Positions 5,687 through 16,316 of a DNA stretch of 34,110 nt are shown piece after piece. The position numbers and the translations under genes were made by a program. Source of the DNA: Rhodospirillales bacterium (GTDB lineage Bacteria; Pseudomonadota; Alphaproteobacteria; Rhodospirillales; 2-12-FULL-67-15). The DNA lies in contig VGZQ01000031.1 of assembly GCA_016872535.1 (NCBI GenBank), positions 1-34,110 on the forward strand, in the 5' to 3' direction. The number at the start of each line of letters is the position of its first letter. The stretch's first letter is position 1. The notes below the pieces were generated by a model. The model was given only the letters and a program-made list of their open reading frames with translations, ran no database searches and had not been told where the DNA came from.

Positions 5687-6964
5687 TTATCCGGGCAAGA
5701 ACCAGAAGGCCACGATCGAAACCAGGGTCGGCGGCAGCGCGGCGACGAGCAGGCCGAGCGGGCTGATCGCCTCTTCGTCGAAGTTGCCCTTGAGGATGGC
5801 GAACCCGGCCGGATTGGGCGCGTTGGCGATGACGGTCAAGCCGCCGCCGGCGACCGCGCCGGCGACGAGGGCGTATTTGAAGGCGTCGTCGACCCCTTCG
5901 ACCAGCGAGCCGAGATAGGTCAGCGCGGCGTTGTCGGTGATCGCGGTCAGCGACAACGCGCCGAAAAACAAAACATCCGGCGGCATGTCCACGAGCAGCG
6001 GTTGCAGCCACCAGCGTTGCTGTCCGCCGAGAGTCACCAGCCCGGCGAGGAAGAACCCGACCATCAATCCTTCGCGCAGGATCAGCGGGCTTTGAAAGCG
6101 CGGATAAGCCTGGGTGAAGCCGAGGAAGAACAGGAATGTGGCGACAAACACCACCGGATGATGGGCGGCGACGACCACGCACGCGAGAAACACGAGATGA
6201 ATGGCGACGACCGTCGCCGGGATACGGTCGGTCGACGACCCTTCGTCGTTCCCCGGCAAGCGACGCAGCGCGCCGCGCAACAGGTAGCTCGCCGCGGCGG
6301 CGTTAACGAACACGGCAATGACCGCCTTCCAGCCGAAATTTTGCAACATGAACGCGAAATCCCAGCCCCAGGTTCCGGCGACCATCAGGACCGGGGGCGC
6401 GGCATAGGGCGTCAGCACCCCGCCGATGGAGATGTTGACGAACAAAACGCCCAGGGTCGCGTACTTGAATGGCGACGGCGCGTCCTTGGCGAAATAGCGG
6501 TCGCGCAGCAAAAACGCCGTCAGGGTCATCGCCGCCGGCTCGGTGATGAAGGAGCCGAGCAACGGGCCGATCGACAGGGCGACGAAATAAAACGCCGTTA
6601 CCCGCGACAGCGGCAACAGCCGCGCGACGAAACGCAACACCGCGCCGGAAAACGCAAGAACCGGGCGGCTGGCGGCGATCACCATGACGACGAAAACGAA
6701 AGCCGGCTCGGTGAAATTGAGGCCGTTCAAATATTCGACCGCGCGGGCGGGCGACACGTGAATCGCCATGAACACCAGCAACACCATCGCCCAGAAACCG
6801 AAAACGGCCTCGACCTCGCCGAGCAAATGCCAGAGCCCGGCATGGGCGCGGTTGACGTGGGCGAGATGCTCGAAATACTTGGTCGAGAAGGTGTGCAGGA
6901 CGGCGAGCGCGAACAGAATCGCGGCGGCGATTTCGACCGGTGATGACGACGCGAACGAAGGCAT
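5687..6964 (-). CDS. Putative Na+/H+ antiporter (Na_H_antiport_2-like)
   Basis: This polytopic membrane protein of about 425 residues has roughly 11-12 hydrophobic segments. Recognisable parts are FGFWAMVLLVFMAIH, SFITEPAAMTLTAFLLRDR, NISIGGVLTPYAAPPVLMVA and SLTAITDNAALTYLGSLVEG, with conserved acidic and Asn residues in the middle of helices as in ion-transporter families. The overall pattern matches the uncharacterised 'putative Na+/H+ antiporter' family of proteobacteria (Pfam Na_H_antiport_2). It would exchange sodium for protons across the inner membrane. The ATG at 6964 is preferred over an in-frame TTG at 6985. It is the first gene of a minus-strand group with ogt and qor, and is divergent from the universal stress gene. 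Confidence 0.75.
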   Translation of the reverse strand: MPSFASSSPVEIAAAILFALAVLHTFSTKYFEHLAHVNRAHAGLWHLLGEVEAVFGFWAMVLLVFMAIHVSPARAVEYLNGLNFTEPAFVFVVMVIAASRPVLAFSGAVLRFVARLLPLSRVTAFYFVALSIGPLLGSFITEPAAMTLTAFLLRDRYFAKDAPSPFKYATLGVLFVNISIGGVLTPYAAPPVLMVAGTWGWDFAFMLQNFGWKAVIAVFVNAAAASYLLRGALRRLPGNDEGSSTDRIPATVVAIHLVFLACVVVAAHHPVVFVATFLFFLGFTQAYPRFQSPLILREGLMVGFFLAGLVTLGGQQRWWLQPLLVDMPPDVLFFGALSLTAITDNAALTYLGSLVEGVDDAFKYALVAGAVAGGGLTVIANAPNPAGFAILKGNFDEEAISPLGLLVAALPPTLVSIVAFWFLPG

Positions 6965-7030
6965 GGGGACAAATCTAACCCGCAACCGGGCGGAATAGCT
7001 ACCCGCGTCCGTCGTTTTCAGGCCGGTGAT

Positions 7031-7044
7031 TTGATCCGAATCAA
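7031..7044. promoter_or_regulatory. FNR/FixK-type box upstream of the universal stress protein gene
   Basis: TTGATCCGAATCAA matches the FNR-family consensus TTGAT-N4-ATCAA at every fixed position. A possible -10 element (TAGGGT, 7067-7072) would place transcription start near 7079, with the box centred close to -41.5, the class II activator position. This predicts induction of the downstream stress gene when oxygen is low. The divergent antiporter gene, starting at 6964, could also be affected. Confidence 0.7.
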
Positions 7045-7109
7045 GGCCCGATAGCTCTTATGGACGTAGGGTGTATTTGCGATTTCAGGTCTCGCTCAGG
7101 AAAAGTCCT

Positions 7110-7547
7110 ATGTACAAAAACATCCTACTTCCGACGGACGGCTCCGAATTGTCGAACAGGGCGGTTCGGAACGGCATCAAGCTCGCGAAGGCGCTCAAAG
7201 CGCGCGTGATCGGCATGACCAATACGCCCGTCTGGCACGATATTTACGCGGGCGCCGGCGCGCGAATGATGTCGGTCGACGATTACGAGCGGGAAACGAA
7301 AGCGACCGCCGGCAAGGCGCTTGCGACCATCAAGCGCCTCGCGGACAAGGAACGCGTGCGCTGCACGACCGTGCACGCCCGTCAACCCGACGCCTGGGAG
7401 GCGATCATCCGAACCGCGCGCGGCAAGGGCTGCGATCTCATCGTCATGGCGTCGCACGGACGCAGCGGCATGAAGGCCTTCGTTCTCGGCAGCGAAACCA
7501 ACAAGGTCCTGGCGCACACCAAGATCCCGGTCCTGGTCCACCGCTGA
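7110..7547 (+). CDS. Universal stress protein (UspA family)
   Basis: This 145-residue single-domain protein starts MYKNILLPTDGSELS, the classic first strand and ATP-binding aspartate of the family. Near the C-terminus it has VMASHGRSGMKAFVLGSETN, matching the G-x2-G-x9-G-(S/T) nucleotide-binding motif, then KVLAHTKIPVLV. It is a cytosolic ATP-binding protein of the UspA fold, thought to support survival under stress. The FNR-type box 66 bp upstream of its start points to anaerobic control. An in-frame upstream ATG at 7071 would place the start inside the promoter, so 7110 is preferred. The gene converges with the thioredoxin-domain gene. Confidence 0.9.
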   Translation: MYKNILLPTDGSELSNRAVRNGIKLAKALKARVIGMTNTPVWHDIYAGAGARMMSVDDYERETKATAGKALATIKRLADKERVRCTTVHARQPDAWEAIIRTARGKGCDLIVMASHGRSGMKAFVLGSETNKVLAHTKIPVLVHR

Positions 7548-7563
7548 CGGCGCCGGCCGGGAT

Positions 7564-9645
<2,082 letters not shown>

Positions 9646-9739
9646 GCTCGTTGCCTAAGTTGGATTGCTCCCCTACTTTTGGCCTTGCGGCGGCCGGTTG
9701 CAACCGCCGCAAAACCGTTTTTTGGGAATGGGGACAGCC

Positions 9740-9994
9740 ATGAAAGTCCACATCGATATTGATTGTACTCCCGAGGAAGCGCGGACCTTTTTCGGCTTGC
9801 CCGATGTGACCGCGGCCCAGGAGGAACTCGTCGCCGAAGCGACCAAGCGCATGAAAGCCAACATGGCGGCGATGGACATGGAAACCTTGATGAAAACCTG
9901 GATGCCCATGGGGCTTCAGGGGATCGAAAAAATTCAGCGTTCGTTCTTCGAGCAGATGTCGAAGGCGATGAGCGCCGGCCGCGAGAGCAAATAG
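9740..9994 (+). CDS. DUF6489-like small conserved protein
   Basis: This 84-residue soluble acidic protein starts MKVHIDIDCTPEEARTFFGL and continues with PDVTAAQEELVAEATKRM and a C-terminal amphipathic helix (GIEKIQRSFFEQMSKAM). The opening 'M-K-x-x-I-D-I-D-C-T-P-x-E-A-R' is characteristic of the alphaproteobacterial DUF6489 family, whose function is unknown. The ATG at 9740 follows a GGGGACAG stretch that could act as the ribosome binding site. The ferredoxin gene begins 25 bp downstream on the same strand, so the two are probably co-transcribed. Confidence 0.75.
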   Translation: MKVHIDIDCTPEEARTFFGLPDVTAAQEELVAEATKRMKANMAAMDMETLMKTWMPMGLQGIEKIQRSFFEQMSKAMSAGRESK

Positions 9995-10019
9995 TCGCGA
10001 TTGCGAAAGCCGGCGCGCC

Positions 10020-10340
10020 GTGCCCCATTTTCGCTGCCACGTTTTCTGCTGCACCAACCAGCGCCCGGCGGGGGATGCGCGCGGAAGCTGCGCCGACAAG
10101 GGCGCGACCCAACTTCGCAATTACATGAAGGCGCGGGCGAAGGCGCTGGGGCTCAAGGGCGTGCGGATCAATACGGCTGGCTGCCTCGATCGCTGCGAGC
10201 ACGGACCGTCGGTGGTGATCTATCCCGAAGGCACTTGGTACACGGTGCGCAGCGAAGCGGACGCGGATGAAATCCTCGCCGCCCATTTGCGCGACGGCCG
10301 GCCCGTCGCGCGGCTTTTGATGCCGGAAGAGACGAAGTAG
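10020..10340 (+). CDS. Thioredoxin-like [2Fe-2S] ferredoxin
   Basis: The product has 106 residues. CCTNQRPAGDARGSC near the start and NTAGCLDRCEHGPSVVIYPE in the middle are the signature of the thioredoxin-fold [2Fe-2S] ferredoxins (Shethna-type, '(2Fe-2S) ferredoxin domain'). Candidate cluster ligands are Cys11, Cys24, Cys55 and Cys59. The C-terminal part (GTWYTVRSEADADEILAAHL) is also typical. It is a cytosolic electron carrier with an unknown partner. Translation starts at GTG 10020. The stop lies 59 bp before mnmE, in front of an extremely AT-rich leader. Confidence 0.88.
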   Translation: MPHFRCHVFCCTNQRPAGDARGSCADKGATQLRNYMKARAKALGLKGVRINTAGCLDRCEHGPSVVIYPEGTWYTVRSEADADEILAAHLRDGRPVARLLMPEETK

Positions 10341-10399
10341 TATTATTAAACTAATATACATATCTTATTATGATAATATATATTTAATTTTATATAGTT
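10341..10399 (+). promoter_or_regulatory. Extremely AT-rich leader of mnmE
   Basis: This 59-bp stretch between the ferredoxin gene and mnmE contains only a handful of G or C bases, in an otherwise roughly 65% GC region. It includes overlapping TATAAT-like words (TATTATTAA, TTATTATGATAATATATA) and no purine-rich Shine-Dalgarno sequence before the ATG at 10400. It probably holds the mnmE promoter, and the mRNA may be leaderless or start with a very short, unstructured leader. Confidence 0.5.
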
Positions 10400-11755
10400 A
10401 TGGGAATTAACGCAAACTCTGACGCGACAATTTATGCCCTTTCCTCCGGTCCGGGGCGGGCGGGAATCGCGGTGTTTCGCCTGTCCGGACCTGCCGCGGG
10501 CGCGGCGTTGGTCAAGCTAATCGGCGCCTTGCCGGCGCCGCGCCGGGCCATGGTGCGCGCTCTTCGCGATCCGGCCACGGGCGAAACTCTCGATCGCGGA
10601 TTGGTTCTCTGGTTGCCGCAACCGGCGAGCTTCACCGGCGAGGACATGGCCGAGGTGCACGCGCACGGCGGACGCGCGAGCGTTGCCGCGATTCTCCGCG
10701 CGTTCGCCGCGCTCGGTTCCGGACTGAATTTGCGCATGGCCGAACCCGGCGAATTCACCCGCCGCGCGTTCCAAAACGGCAAGCTCGATCTGACCGCCGC
10801 CGAAGGGCTTGCCGACCTGGTCGCGGCCGAGACGGAAACCCAGCGCCGGCAGGCTTTTCGCCAGATGGAAGGGGCGCTCGGCGCGCTCTACGGAAGCTGG
10901 CGGGACGCGATCGTGCGCGCGTCGGCGCTGATGGAATCCGAGATCGACTTTTCCGACCAGGATTTGCCCACGGGCCTCGTGGGCCGGGCGCGCGCGGAAA
11001 TCGAATCGCTGCTCGAATCGATCCGAACGCACCTTGCGGATTCGCATCGCGGCGAGCGGGTGCGCGAAGGCATTCGCGTCGCCATCGTCGGCCCGCCCAA
11101 CGTCGGCAAATCGACGCTGCTCAACGCGCTCGCGCGGCGCGAAGCGGCGATCGTCTCCGACATTCCCGGCACCACCCGCGACGTGATCGAAGTGCCGCTC
11201 GACATCGCGGGCTTCAAGGTTGTGCTCGCGGACACCGCCGGCGTGCGCGAGTCGGTGGAGCTGATCGAGCGCGAAGGCGTGCGCCGCGCGCTTGCCGAAG
11301 CGCGCTCGGCCGATATCGCGATCCTCGTCTGCGATCCCGAAACCACCGACGAGATCGAGACGATTCTGGAATCCACATCAAAAGAGTCGTCACAACTAAT
11401 TGTAATTACTAATAAATATGACTTGAACCCAGGCCGAAACCCGCGCATTTCCGGCCTGCCGGTGTCGGCGAAAACCGGGGCGGGATTAGACGAGCTTGTT
11501 CAAGCGATTCGGAGCCGAATCGAAACCGTTTTCGGAAGCGCCGAAGATCACGGCCCAGCGCTTACCCGCGCTCGCCATCGGGAGTTGTTGGAGGCGTGCG
11601 CGGGGAACCTCGCCCGCGCCCTCAAAGCCGAAAGCCCCGAACTGATCGCCGAGGATCTCCGGCTCGCCGCGCGCGCGCTCGGCGCGATCACCGGACACAT
11701 CGACGTGGAAAAAATACTCGATTCGATCTTTCGCGATTTCTGTATCGGCAAGTGA
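10400..11755 (+). CDS. mnmE: tRNA uridine-5-carboxymethylaminomethyl modification GTPase MnmE
   Basis: The product has 451 residues, normal length. The N-terminal formyl-tetrahydrofolate-binding domain begins DATIYALSSGPGRAGIAVFR. The helical domain is interrupted by the G domain with the P-loop GPPNVGKSTLLNAL, the DIPGTTRDVIEVP switch, DTAG and the NKYD specificity motif. The C-terminus FCIGK carries the Cys typical of the family. Together with MnmG it modifies U34 of certain tRNAs, using GTP hydrolysis. The variable stretch near residues 325-345 is encoded by conspicuously AT-rich DNA (about 11370-11430). There is no visible ribosome binding site. mnmG follows after a 143-bp gap carrying a parS site. 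Confidence 0.96.
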   Translation: MGINANSDATIYALSSGPGRAGIAVFRLSGPAAGAALVKLIGALPAPRRAMVRALRDPATGETLDRGLVLWLPQPASFTGEDMAEVHAHGGRASVAAILRAFAALGSGLNLRMAEPGEFTRRAFQNGKLDLTAAEGLADLVAAETETQRRQAFRQMEGALGALYGSWRDAIVRASALMESEIDFSDQDLPTGLVGRARAEIESLLESIRTHLADSHRGERVREGIRVAIVGPPNVGKSTLLNALARREAAIVSDIPGTTRDVIEVPLDIAGFKVVLADTAGVRESVELIEREGVRRALAEARSADIAILVCDPETTDEIETILESTSKESSQLIVITNKYDLNPGRNPRISGLPVSAKTGAGLDELVQAIRSRIETVFGSAEDHGPALTRARHRELLEACAGNLARALKAESPELIAEDLRLAARALGAITGHIDVEKILDSIFRDFCIGK

Positions 11756-11804
11756 TTCGATTTCTGATCTGCATCTTCCAACCGCAGGAGAACAAAACGG
11801 AATC

Positions 11805-11820
11805 TGTTTCACGTGAAACA
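11805..11820. promoter_or_regulatory. parS: parS centromere site 1
   Basis: TGTTTCACGTGAAACA is the 16-bp consensus parS sequence, perfectly palindromic, to which ParB binds and from which it spreads. It lies between mnmE and mnmG, about 3.5 kb upstream of parB. Confidence 0.95.
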
Positions 11821-11898
11821 GCGAATTTTTACGTTTCATAAACCAAAAAATTTTTCGCCGGTTTGACTCGGATTCTCCGCGCCCATAGATTGCCGGCC

Positions 11899-13797
11899 AT
11901 GTCGGAAACGGCGATGACTTTCGACGTGGTGGTGATCGGCGGCGGCCACGCCGGCTGCGAGGCGGCCGCGGCCGCTGCGCGGCTCGGCGCGCGCACGGCG
12001 CTCGTCACCCACCGCGCCGACCGGATCGGGGAGATGTCCTGCAACCCGGCGATCGGCGGTCTGGCCAAGGGCCAGCTGGTGCGCGAGGTTGACGCCCTCG
12101 ACGGCCTCATGGGCCGGGCCATCGACCGGGCCGGAATTCAATTCCGGATGTTGAACCGCAGCAAGGGACCGGCGGTCTGGGGGCCTCGTGCCCAGGCGGA
12201 CAGGGCCCTCTACCGTAAAGCGATGCAGGAGCTTATCGGCAAAACCGAAAACCTGACGGTGGTCGAGCGCCCGGCCGAAGACCTGGTCCTCGAGGAAGGG
12301 CGCCTCGCGGGCGTCAGGGTCGCCGGCGGCGGCCTGGTCCGCGCCGGGGTCGTGGTTCTCACCACTGGCACGTTTCTGCGCGGCCTGATCCATATCGGGC
12401 GACGGACGATCCCCGCCGGTCGGGCCGGGGATAAGCGTGAAGTGGCGCTTGCCTATACCTTGAAAAGGCTCGGATTCGCGTTGGGGCGACTCAAGACCGG
12501 AACGCCTCCCAGGATAGACGGCCGGACCATCCGCTTCGAGGCGCTCCAGGTTCAGCATGGGGACGACCCGCCCGAGCCGTTTTCCTTCATGTCGCGGAAA
12601 ATCGACGTTCCGCAGATCCCCTGTCATATAACCACCACAGGTCCGGAAACCCACGCCATCATTCGGAAAAATATCGATCTTTCGCCAATGTATTCGGGCC
12701 AGATACGGAGCATCGGCCCCCGCTACTGCCCGTCCATCGAAGACAAGATCGTGCGCTTTGCTGACAAGGAAAAACACCAAATTTTCATTGAGCCAGAAGG
12801 GCTTGACGACCACACGGTCTACCCGAACGGGATTTCGACTTCCCTCCCGGAGGACGTCCAAAGGGGTTTTCTCAAGACCATTCGAGGCCTTGAGGAAGCC
12901 CGCATAATCCGCCCGGGCTATGCCATAGAATACGACTTCGTCGACCCACGGGAGCTTCGCCGGACCTTGGAGACGCAGAAAGTCGCTGGGCTATTTCTGG
13001 CCGGCCAGATCAACGGGACCACCGGGTATGAAGAGGCTGCGGCACAAGGGATCATAGCCGGGATAAACGCCGCCCTGGCGGCGGGCCGCCGAGGGTCGGA
13101 TTCGTGCACGGAAGAGCCAAATTTTGTCCTCGATCGGGCCGACGGCTACGTCGGGGTCATGATCGATGACCTGACCACCCAGGGGACGGTGGAGCCGTAT
13201 CGGATGTTCACCTCTCGGGCGGAATACCGCATTTCCCTGCGGGCGGACAACGCCGACCAAAGGCTAACCCCGAAGGGGATCGCAGTTGGTGTGGTCGGCC
13301 CAGATCGGGCCAGTGCCTTCCGCGCCAAGGCCGAAAGGCTGGAAAAGGCGAGAAGACTGCTGGATACCATGACCGCCACCCCGAGCGAGTTAAAAGCCAA
13401 GGGTATAAACGCGAATATGGACGGCGCCAGAAGGTCCGCCCGCGAATTGCTGCGCTATCCTGGAATAGATCTTATAGTGCTTTCCCGCTTGTGGCCGGAG
13501 ATCGGCGGCATTGATCCGGAAACCACCGGACAGGTGGAAACCGACGCCCGCTATTCGGGATACCTTGACCGGCAGGAGGCGGATATCCGCGCTTTCCGCC
13601 GGGATGAAACCATCCGCCTGCCGGTATCCTTGGACTACCGCGCGATCCCTGGGCTTTCCAACGAGGCGCGGGCGAAGCTAGCGGCGGTACAGCCCGAAAC
13701 CCTAGGCCAGGCGGCCCGCATCCCCGGGGTGACCCCGTCCGCCCTGACTACCCTGTTGGCCTACGTCAAACGCAAGCCGGACAAGCTTTCAGCCTGA
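11899..13797 (+). CDS. mnmG: tRNA uridine-5-carboxymethylaminomethyl modification enzyme MnmG (GidA)
   Basis: The product has about 632 residues. The N-terminal FAD-binding motif is [20 protein letters not shown], followed by [20 protein letters not shown]. The first GidA signature is [16 protein letters not shown] and the second is [18 protein letters not shown]. The C-terminal MnmE-binding region ends [13 protein letters not shown]. It is the FAD-dependent partner of MnmE in wobble-uridine modification. The ATG at 11899 ([12 protein letters not shown]) is preferred to an in-frame GTG/ATG further upstream; the family usually starts just before the FAD strand. Two parS sites bracket the gene. 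Its middle and end use more A/T-ending codons than mnmE. Confidence 0.96.
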   Translation: MSETAMTFDVVVIGGGHAGCEAAAAAARLGARTALVTHRADRIGEMSCNPAIGGLAKGQLVREVDALDGLMGRAIDRAGIQFRMLNRSKGPAVWGPRAQADRALYRKAMQELIGKTENLTVVERPAEDLVLEEGRLAGVRVAGGGLVRAGVVVLTTGTFLRGLIHIGRRTIPAGRAGDKREVALAYTLKRLGFALGRLKTGTPPRIDGRTIRFEALQVQHGDDPPEPFSFMSRKIDVPQIPCHITTTGPETHAIIRKNIDLSPMYSGQIRSIGPRYCPSIEDKIVRFADKEKHQIFIEPEGLDDHTVYPNGISTSLPEDVQRGFLKTIRGLEEARIIRPGYAIEYDFVDPRELRRTLETQKVAGLFLAGQINGTTGYEEAAAQGIIAGINAALAAGRRGSDSCTEEPNFVLDRADGYVGVMIDDLTTQGTVEPYRMFTSRAEYRISLRADNADQRLTPKGIAVGVVGPDRASAFRAKAERLEKARRLLDTMTATPSELKAKGINANMDGARRSARELLRYPGIDLIVLSRLWPEIGGIDPETTGQVETDARYSGYLDRQEADIRAFRRDETIRLPVSLDYRAIPGLSNEARAKLAAVQPETLGQAARIPGVTPSALTTLLAYVKRKPDKLSA

Positions 13798-13801
13798 GCC
13801 C

Positions 13802-13817
13802 CGTTTCACGTGAAACA
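13802..13817. promoter_or_regulatory. parS: parS centromere site 2
   Basis: CGTTTCACGTGAAACA differs from the 16-bp parS consensus only at the first base, and its inner 14 bp are a perfect palindrome. It sits in the 54-bp gap between mnmG and rsmG, 640 bp upstream of parA and 2 kb from the first site. Confidence 0.92.
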
Positions 13818-13851
13818 ATCGCGCGAAAACCACGGGGCAAAGACGGCGCCC

Positions 13852-14460
13852 ATGACGGCGAAAGAATTCGCCCGCGCAACGGGAATTCCGGCGAAAGAGC
13901 TTGGGCGCCTCGCGCAATTCGTCGAACTGCTCGGCAAATGGCAGAAAAAAATAAATCTCGTCGGCCGGGAAACCCTGAAGGACGTTTGGCGCCGGCATGT
14001 GTTGGATTCGGCGCAAATCGCACCGCACATCTCTAAGCTCGATGGAAAAATCGCCGATATCGGAAGCGGCGCCGGCTTTCCGGGAATGATTTTGGCGATC
14101 ATTACGAACAAACACATTCACCTGATTGAAAGCGATGCGCGCAAGTGCGTGTTTCTTTCAGAAGCAGCGCGCGTAACGGAAGCGCAGGTAACCATAATCA
14201 ATCGGCGAGTCGAATCCGTAACGGATATGAAATTCGACGTCGTAATCGCCCGTGCGGTAGCGCCCTTGAACGAACTTATCGCCCTCGCCAGACCGATTTT
14301 GGAACCGGGCGGATGCTGTTTTTTCTTTAAAGGTCAACGATTTAACGACGAATTGACGGAAGCGTTAAAACATTGGAAAATGTTCGTTGCGAAGATAGCA
14401 AGCGTAACGGATCCCGATGCGGTGATCCTGAAGCTCGAAAATATAGCGAGAAACCCATGA
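13852..14460 (+). CDS. rsmG: 16S rRNA (guanine-N7)-methyltransferase RsmG (GidB)
   Basis: The product has 202 residues. Family motifs are LGKWQKKINLVGRETL, RHVLDSAQI and the SAM-binding motif IADIGSGAGFPGMILAI, then VVIARAVAPLNEL. It methylates G527 of 16S rRNA. The ATG at 13852 is preferred because an in-frame GTG at 13810 lies inside the parS palindrome. Its TGA overlaps the parA start (ATGA, 14457-14460), so rsmG and parA are translationally coupled. Codon usage is noticeably less GC-rich than in parA and parB. Confidence 0.95.
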   Translation: MTAKEFARATGIPAKELGRLAQFVELLGKWQKKINLVGRETLKDVWRRHVLDSAQIAPHISKLDGKIADIGSGAGFPGMILAIITNKHIHLIESDARKCVFLSEAARVTEAQVTIINRRVESVTDMKFDVVIARAVAPLNELIALARPILEPGGCCFFFKGQRFNDELTEALKHWKMFVAKIASVTDPDAVILKLENIARNP

Positions 14461-15287
14461 ACGACCCGGTCCAAGGTCAAAATCCGGCGGCAGCCCCGTC
14501 TCAGGTCTCCAAGCCCGCGCGCATCATCGCGCTCGCCAACCAGAAAGGCGGCGTCGGCAAGACCACCACCGCCATCAACCTCGCGACAGCGCTTGCCGCC
14601 ATCCGCCAAAAAGTCCTGATCGTCGATCTCGACCCGCAAGGCAATGCCTCGACCGGGATCGGAATCCCGAAGGCCAAGCGCGCGGTCAATGCCTACCACG
14701 CCCTCATTCACGAAACGCCGCTCAAGGACGCCATCATCCCGACCGAAATTCCGAACCTCCGCATCGTGCCGTCGGGGATCGATCTCTCCGGCGCCGAACT
14801 CGAACTGGTGGACGTGGAGCGCCGCGAATACCGCCTGAAGGAAGCGATTGCGGAAGGCGCCCGGGGCTACGACTACGTGTTCATCGACTGCCCGCCGGCG
14901 CTCGGGCTTCTCACCGTCAACGCCCTGGTCGCGGCCGACGCGGTGCTGGTCCCGCTGCAATGCGAGTTCTTCGCCCTCGAGGGCGTCAGCAGCCTGGTTC
15001 GCACCATCGAACGGGTGAAGAAGGCCTTCAATCCGGCGCTCGAAATCCAGGGCATCGTGCTGACCATGTTCGACCGGCGCAACAACCTCTCCGACATGGT
15101 CGCCAACGACGTGCGCGGCCACTTCGGCGAGAAGGTCTACAAGACGGTGATCCCGCGCAACGTGCGCGTGTCCGAAGCGCCGTCGCACGGCCGGCCGGTG
15201 ATCGTCTACGACATGGCCTGCGCCGGGTCGCGGGCCTACCTGCACCTCGCAAGCGAAGTGATCCACCAAGAACGGCTGAGCGCGTGA
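14457..15287 (+). CDS. parA: Chromosome partitioning ATPase ParA
   Basis: The product has 276 residues. The deviant Walker A motif KGGVGKTTTAINLATAL is near residue 29, Walker A' is DLDPQGNASTG and Walker B is YVFIDCPPALG. The N-terminal 20 residues are a low-complexity Pro/Gln extension. It binds DNA non-specifically in the ATP form and segregates ParB-parS complexes. It overlaps rsmG by four bases and is followed by parB after 7 bp. Confidence 0.96.
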   Translation: MNDPVQGQNPAAAPSQVSKPARIIALANQKGGVGKTTTAINLATALAAIRQKVLIVDLDPQGNASTGIGIPKAKRAVNAYHALIHETPLKDAIIPTEIPNLRIVPSGIDLSGAELELVDVERREYRLKEAIAEGARGYDYVFIDCPPALGLLTVNALVAADAVLVPLQCEFFALEGVSSLVRTIERVKKAFNPALEIQGIVLTMFDRRNNLSDMVANDVRGHFGEKVYKTVIPRNVRVSEAPSHGRPVIVYDMACAGSRAYLHLASEVIHQERLSA

Positions 15288-15294
15288 GGGCACC

Positions 15295-16290
15295 ATGGCC
15301 GAAGAGAAACGCAAGGGTCTGGGTCGCGGTCTCGCCGCGCTGCTGGGCGAGGACGCCGAAACGCCGGTGGTCGTCCACGCGCCGCCGCGCGGCGTGCGGA
15401 CGCTGCCGATCGAACACCTGAAGCCGGGCAAATTCCAGCCGCGCCGGCGCATGGACGACGCGCCGATCCAGGAACTCGCCAAATCCATCGGCGCCAAGGG
15501 CATCCTGCAGCCGATCCTCGCGCGCAAGACGGGGGACGCCCCCGACAGCTACGAAATCATCGCCGGCGAACGACGCTGGCGGGCGGCGCAACTCGCCGGG
15601 CTCCATGAAGTGCCGGTGGTGGTCAAGGACCTCACCGACGCGGAGGCCCTCGAGGTCGCGCTGATCGAAAACCTCCAGCGCCAGGACCTGACGCCGCTCG
15701 AGGAAGCCGAGGGCTACAAGCGGCTGATGGAGGAATTCGCCCACACCCAGGAAAAGCTCGCCGAAACCGTGGGCAAAAGCCGCAGCCACGTGGCCAACAT
15801 GATGCGGCTTCTCGCCCTGCCCGAGCCGGTCAAGGACATGCTGCAATCCGGGGAACTCACCGCCGGGCACGCGCGCGCGCTGCTGACTGCGTCCGATCCC
15901 GTCCAACTCGCGAGGCTGATCGCGAGCCGGGGCATGAGCGTGCGCGAAGCCGAACGGATGGCGGGGGCCGGCGTGCGGAAAACCGCCGCGCGCAAGGCGC
16001 CGATCAAGGACGCCGACACCCGCGCGCTCGAGAGCGATCTTGCCGCCAAGCTCGGCCTCAAGGTCGAAATCCGGCATCGGGGAAGCCAAGGCGGCACGCT
16101 CACCGTCCACTACACGATGCTCGAACAACTCGACGACGTGATCGCGCGCCTGAGCCGGGGCGGCGCCGCCGCCAAAGCGGGCATCAGCCCGGGGCCCATA
16201 GGCGCATCGTCCTCCGGCGCCTCTTCCGGCAAGCCGCCCGGGCGGATCGCGGTCACGCTTCGTCCGGTGAAGCCGACCGGAACCGGCTAA
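15295..16290 (+). CDS. parB: Chromosome partitioning protein ParB
   Basis: The product has 331 residues. The N-terminal ParB/CTPase domain contains [32 protein letters not shown] and [20 protein letters not shown]. The helix-turn-helix domain includes [19 protein letters not shown] Gly/Ser/Pro-rich linker lies near residues 290-320 and the extreme C-terminus is RIAVTLRP. It is a CTP-dependent DNA clamp that loads at parS, and two parS sites lie 1.5-3.5 kb upstream of it. Confidence 0.96.
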   Translation: MAEEKRKGLGRGLAALLGEDAETPVVVHAPPRGVRTLPIEHLKPGKFQPRRRMDDAPIQELAKSIGAKGILQPILARKTGDAPDSYEIIAGERRWRAAQLAGLHEVPVVVKDLTDAEALEVALIENLQRQDLTPLEEAEGYKRLMEEFAHTQEKLAETVGKSRSHVANMMRLLALPEPVKDMLQSGELTAGHARALLTASDPVQLARLIASRGMSVREAERMAGAGVRKTAARKAPIKDADTRALESDLAAKLGLKVEIRHRGSQGGTLTVHYTMLEQLDDVIARLSRGGAAAKAGISPGPIGASSSGASSGKPPGRIAVTLRPVKPTGTG

Positions 16291-16316
16291 ATTCCGCGCG
16301 GATCGCGGCGGTATTC

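Noticed and set aside
13810-13851. Earlier GTG start for rsmG
   Set aside because: The GTG lies inside the parS palindrome, and the residues it would add are not part of the family. The ATG at 13852 gives the normal N-terminus.
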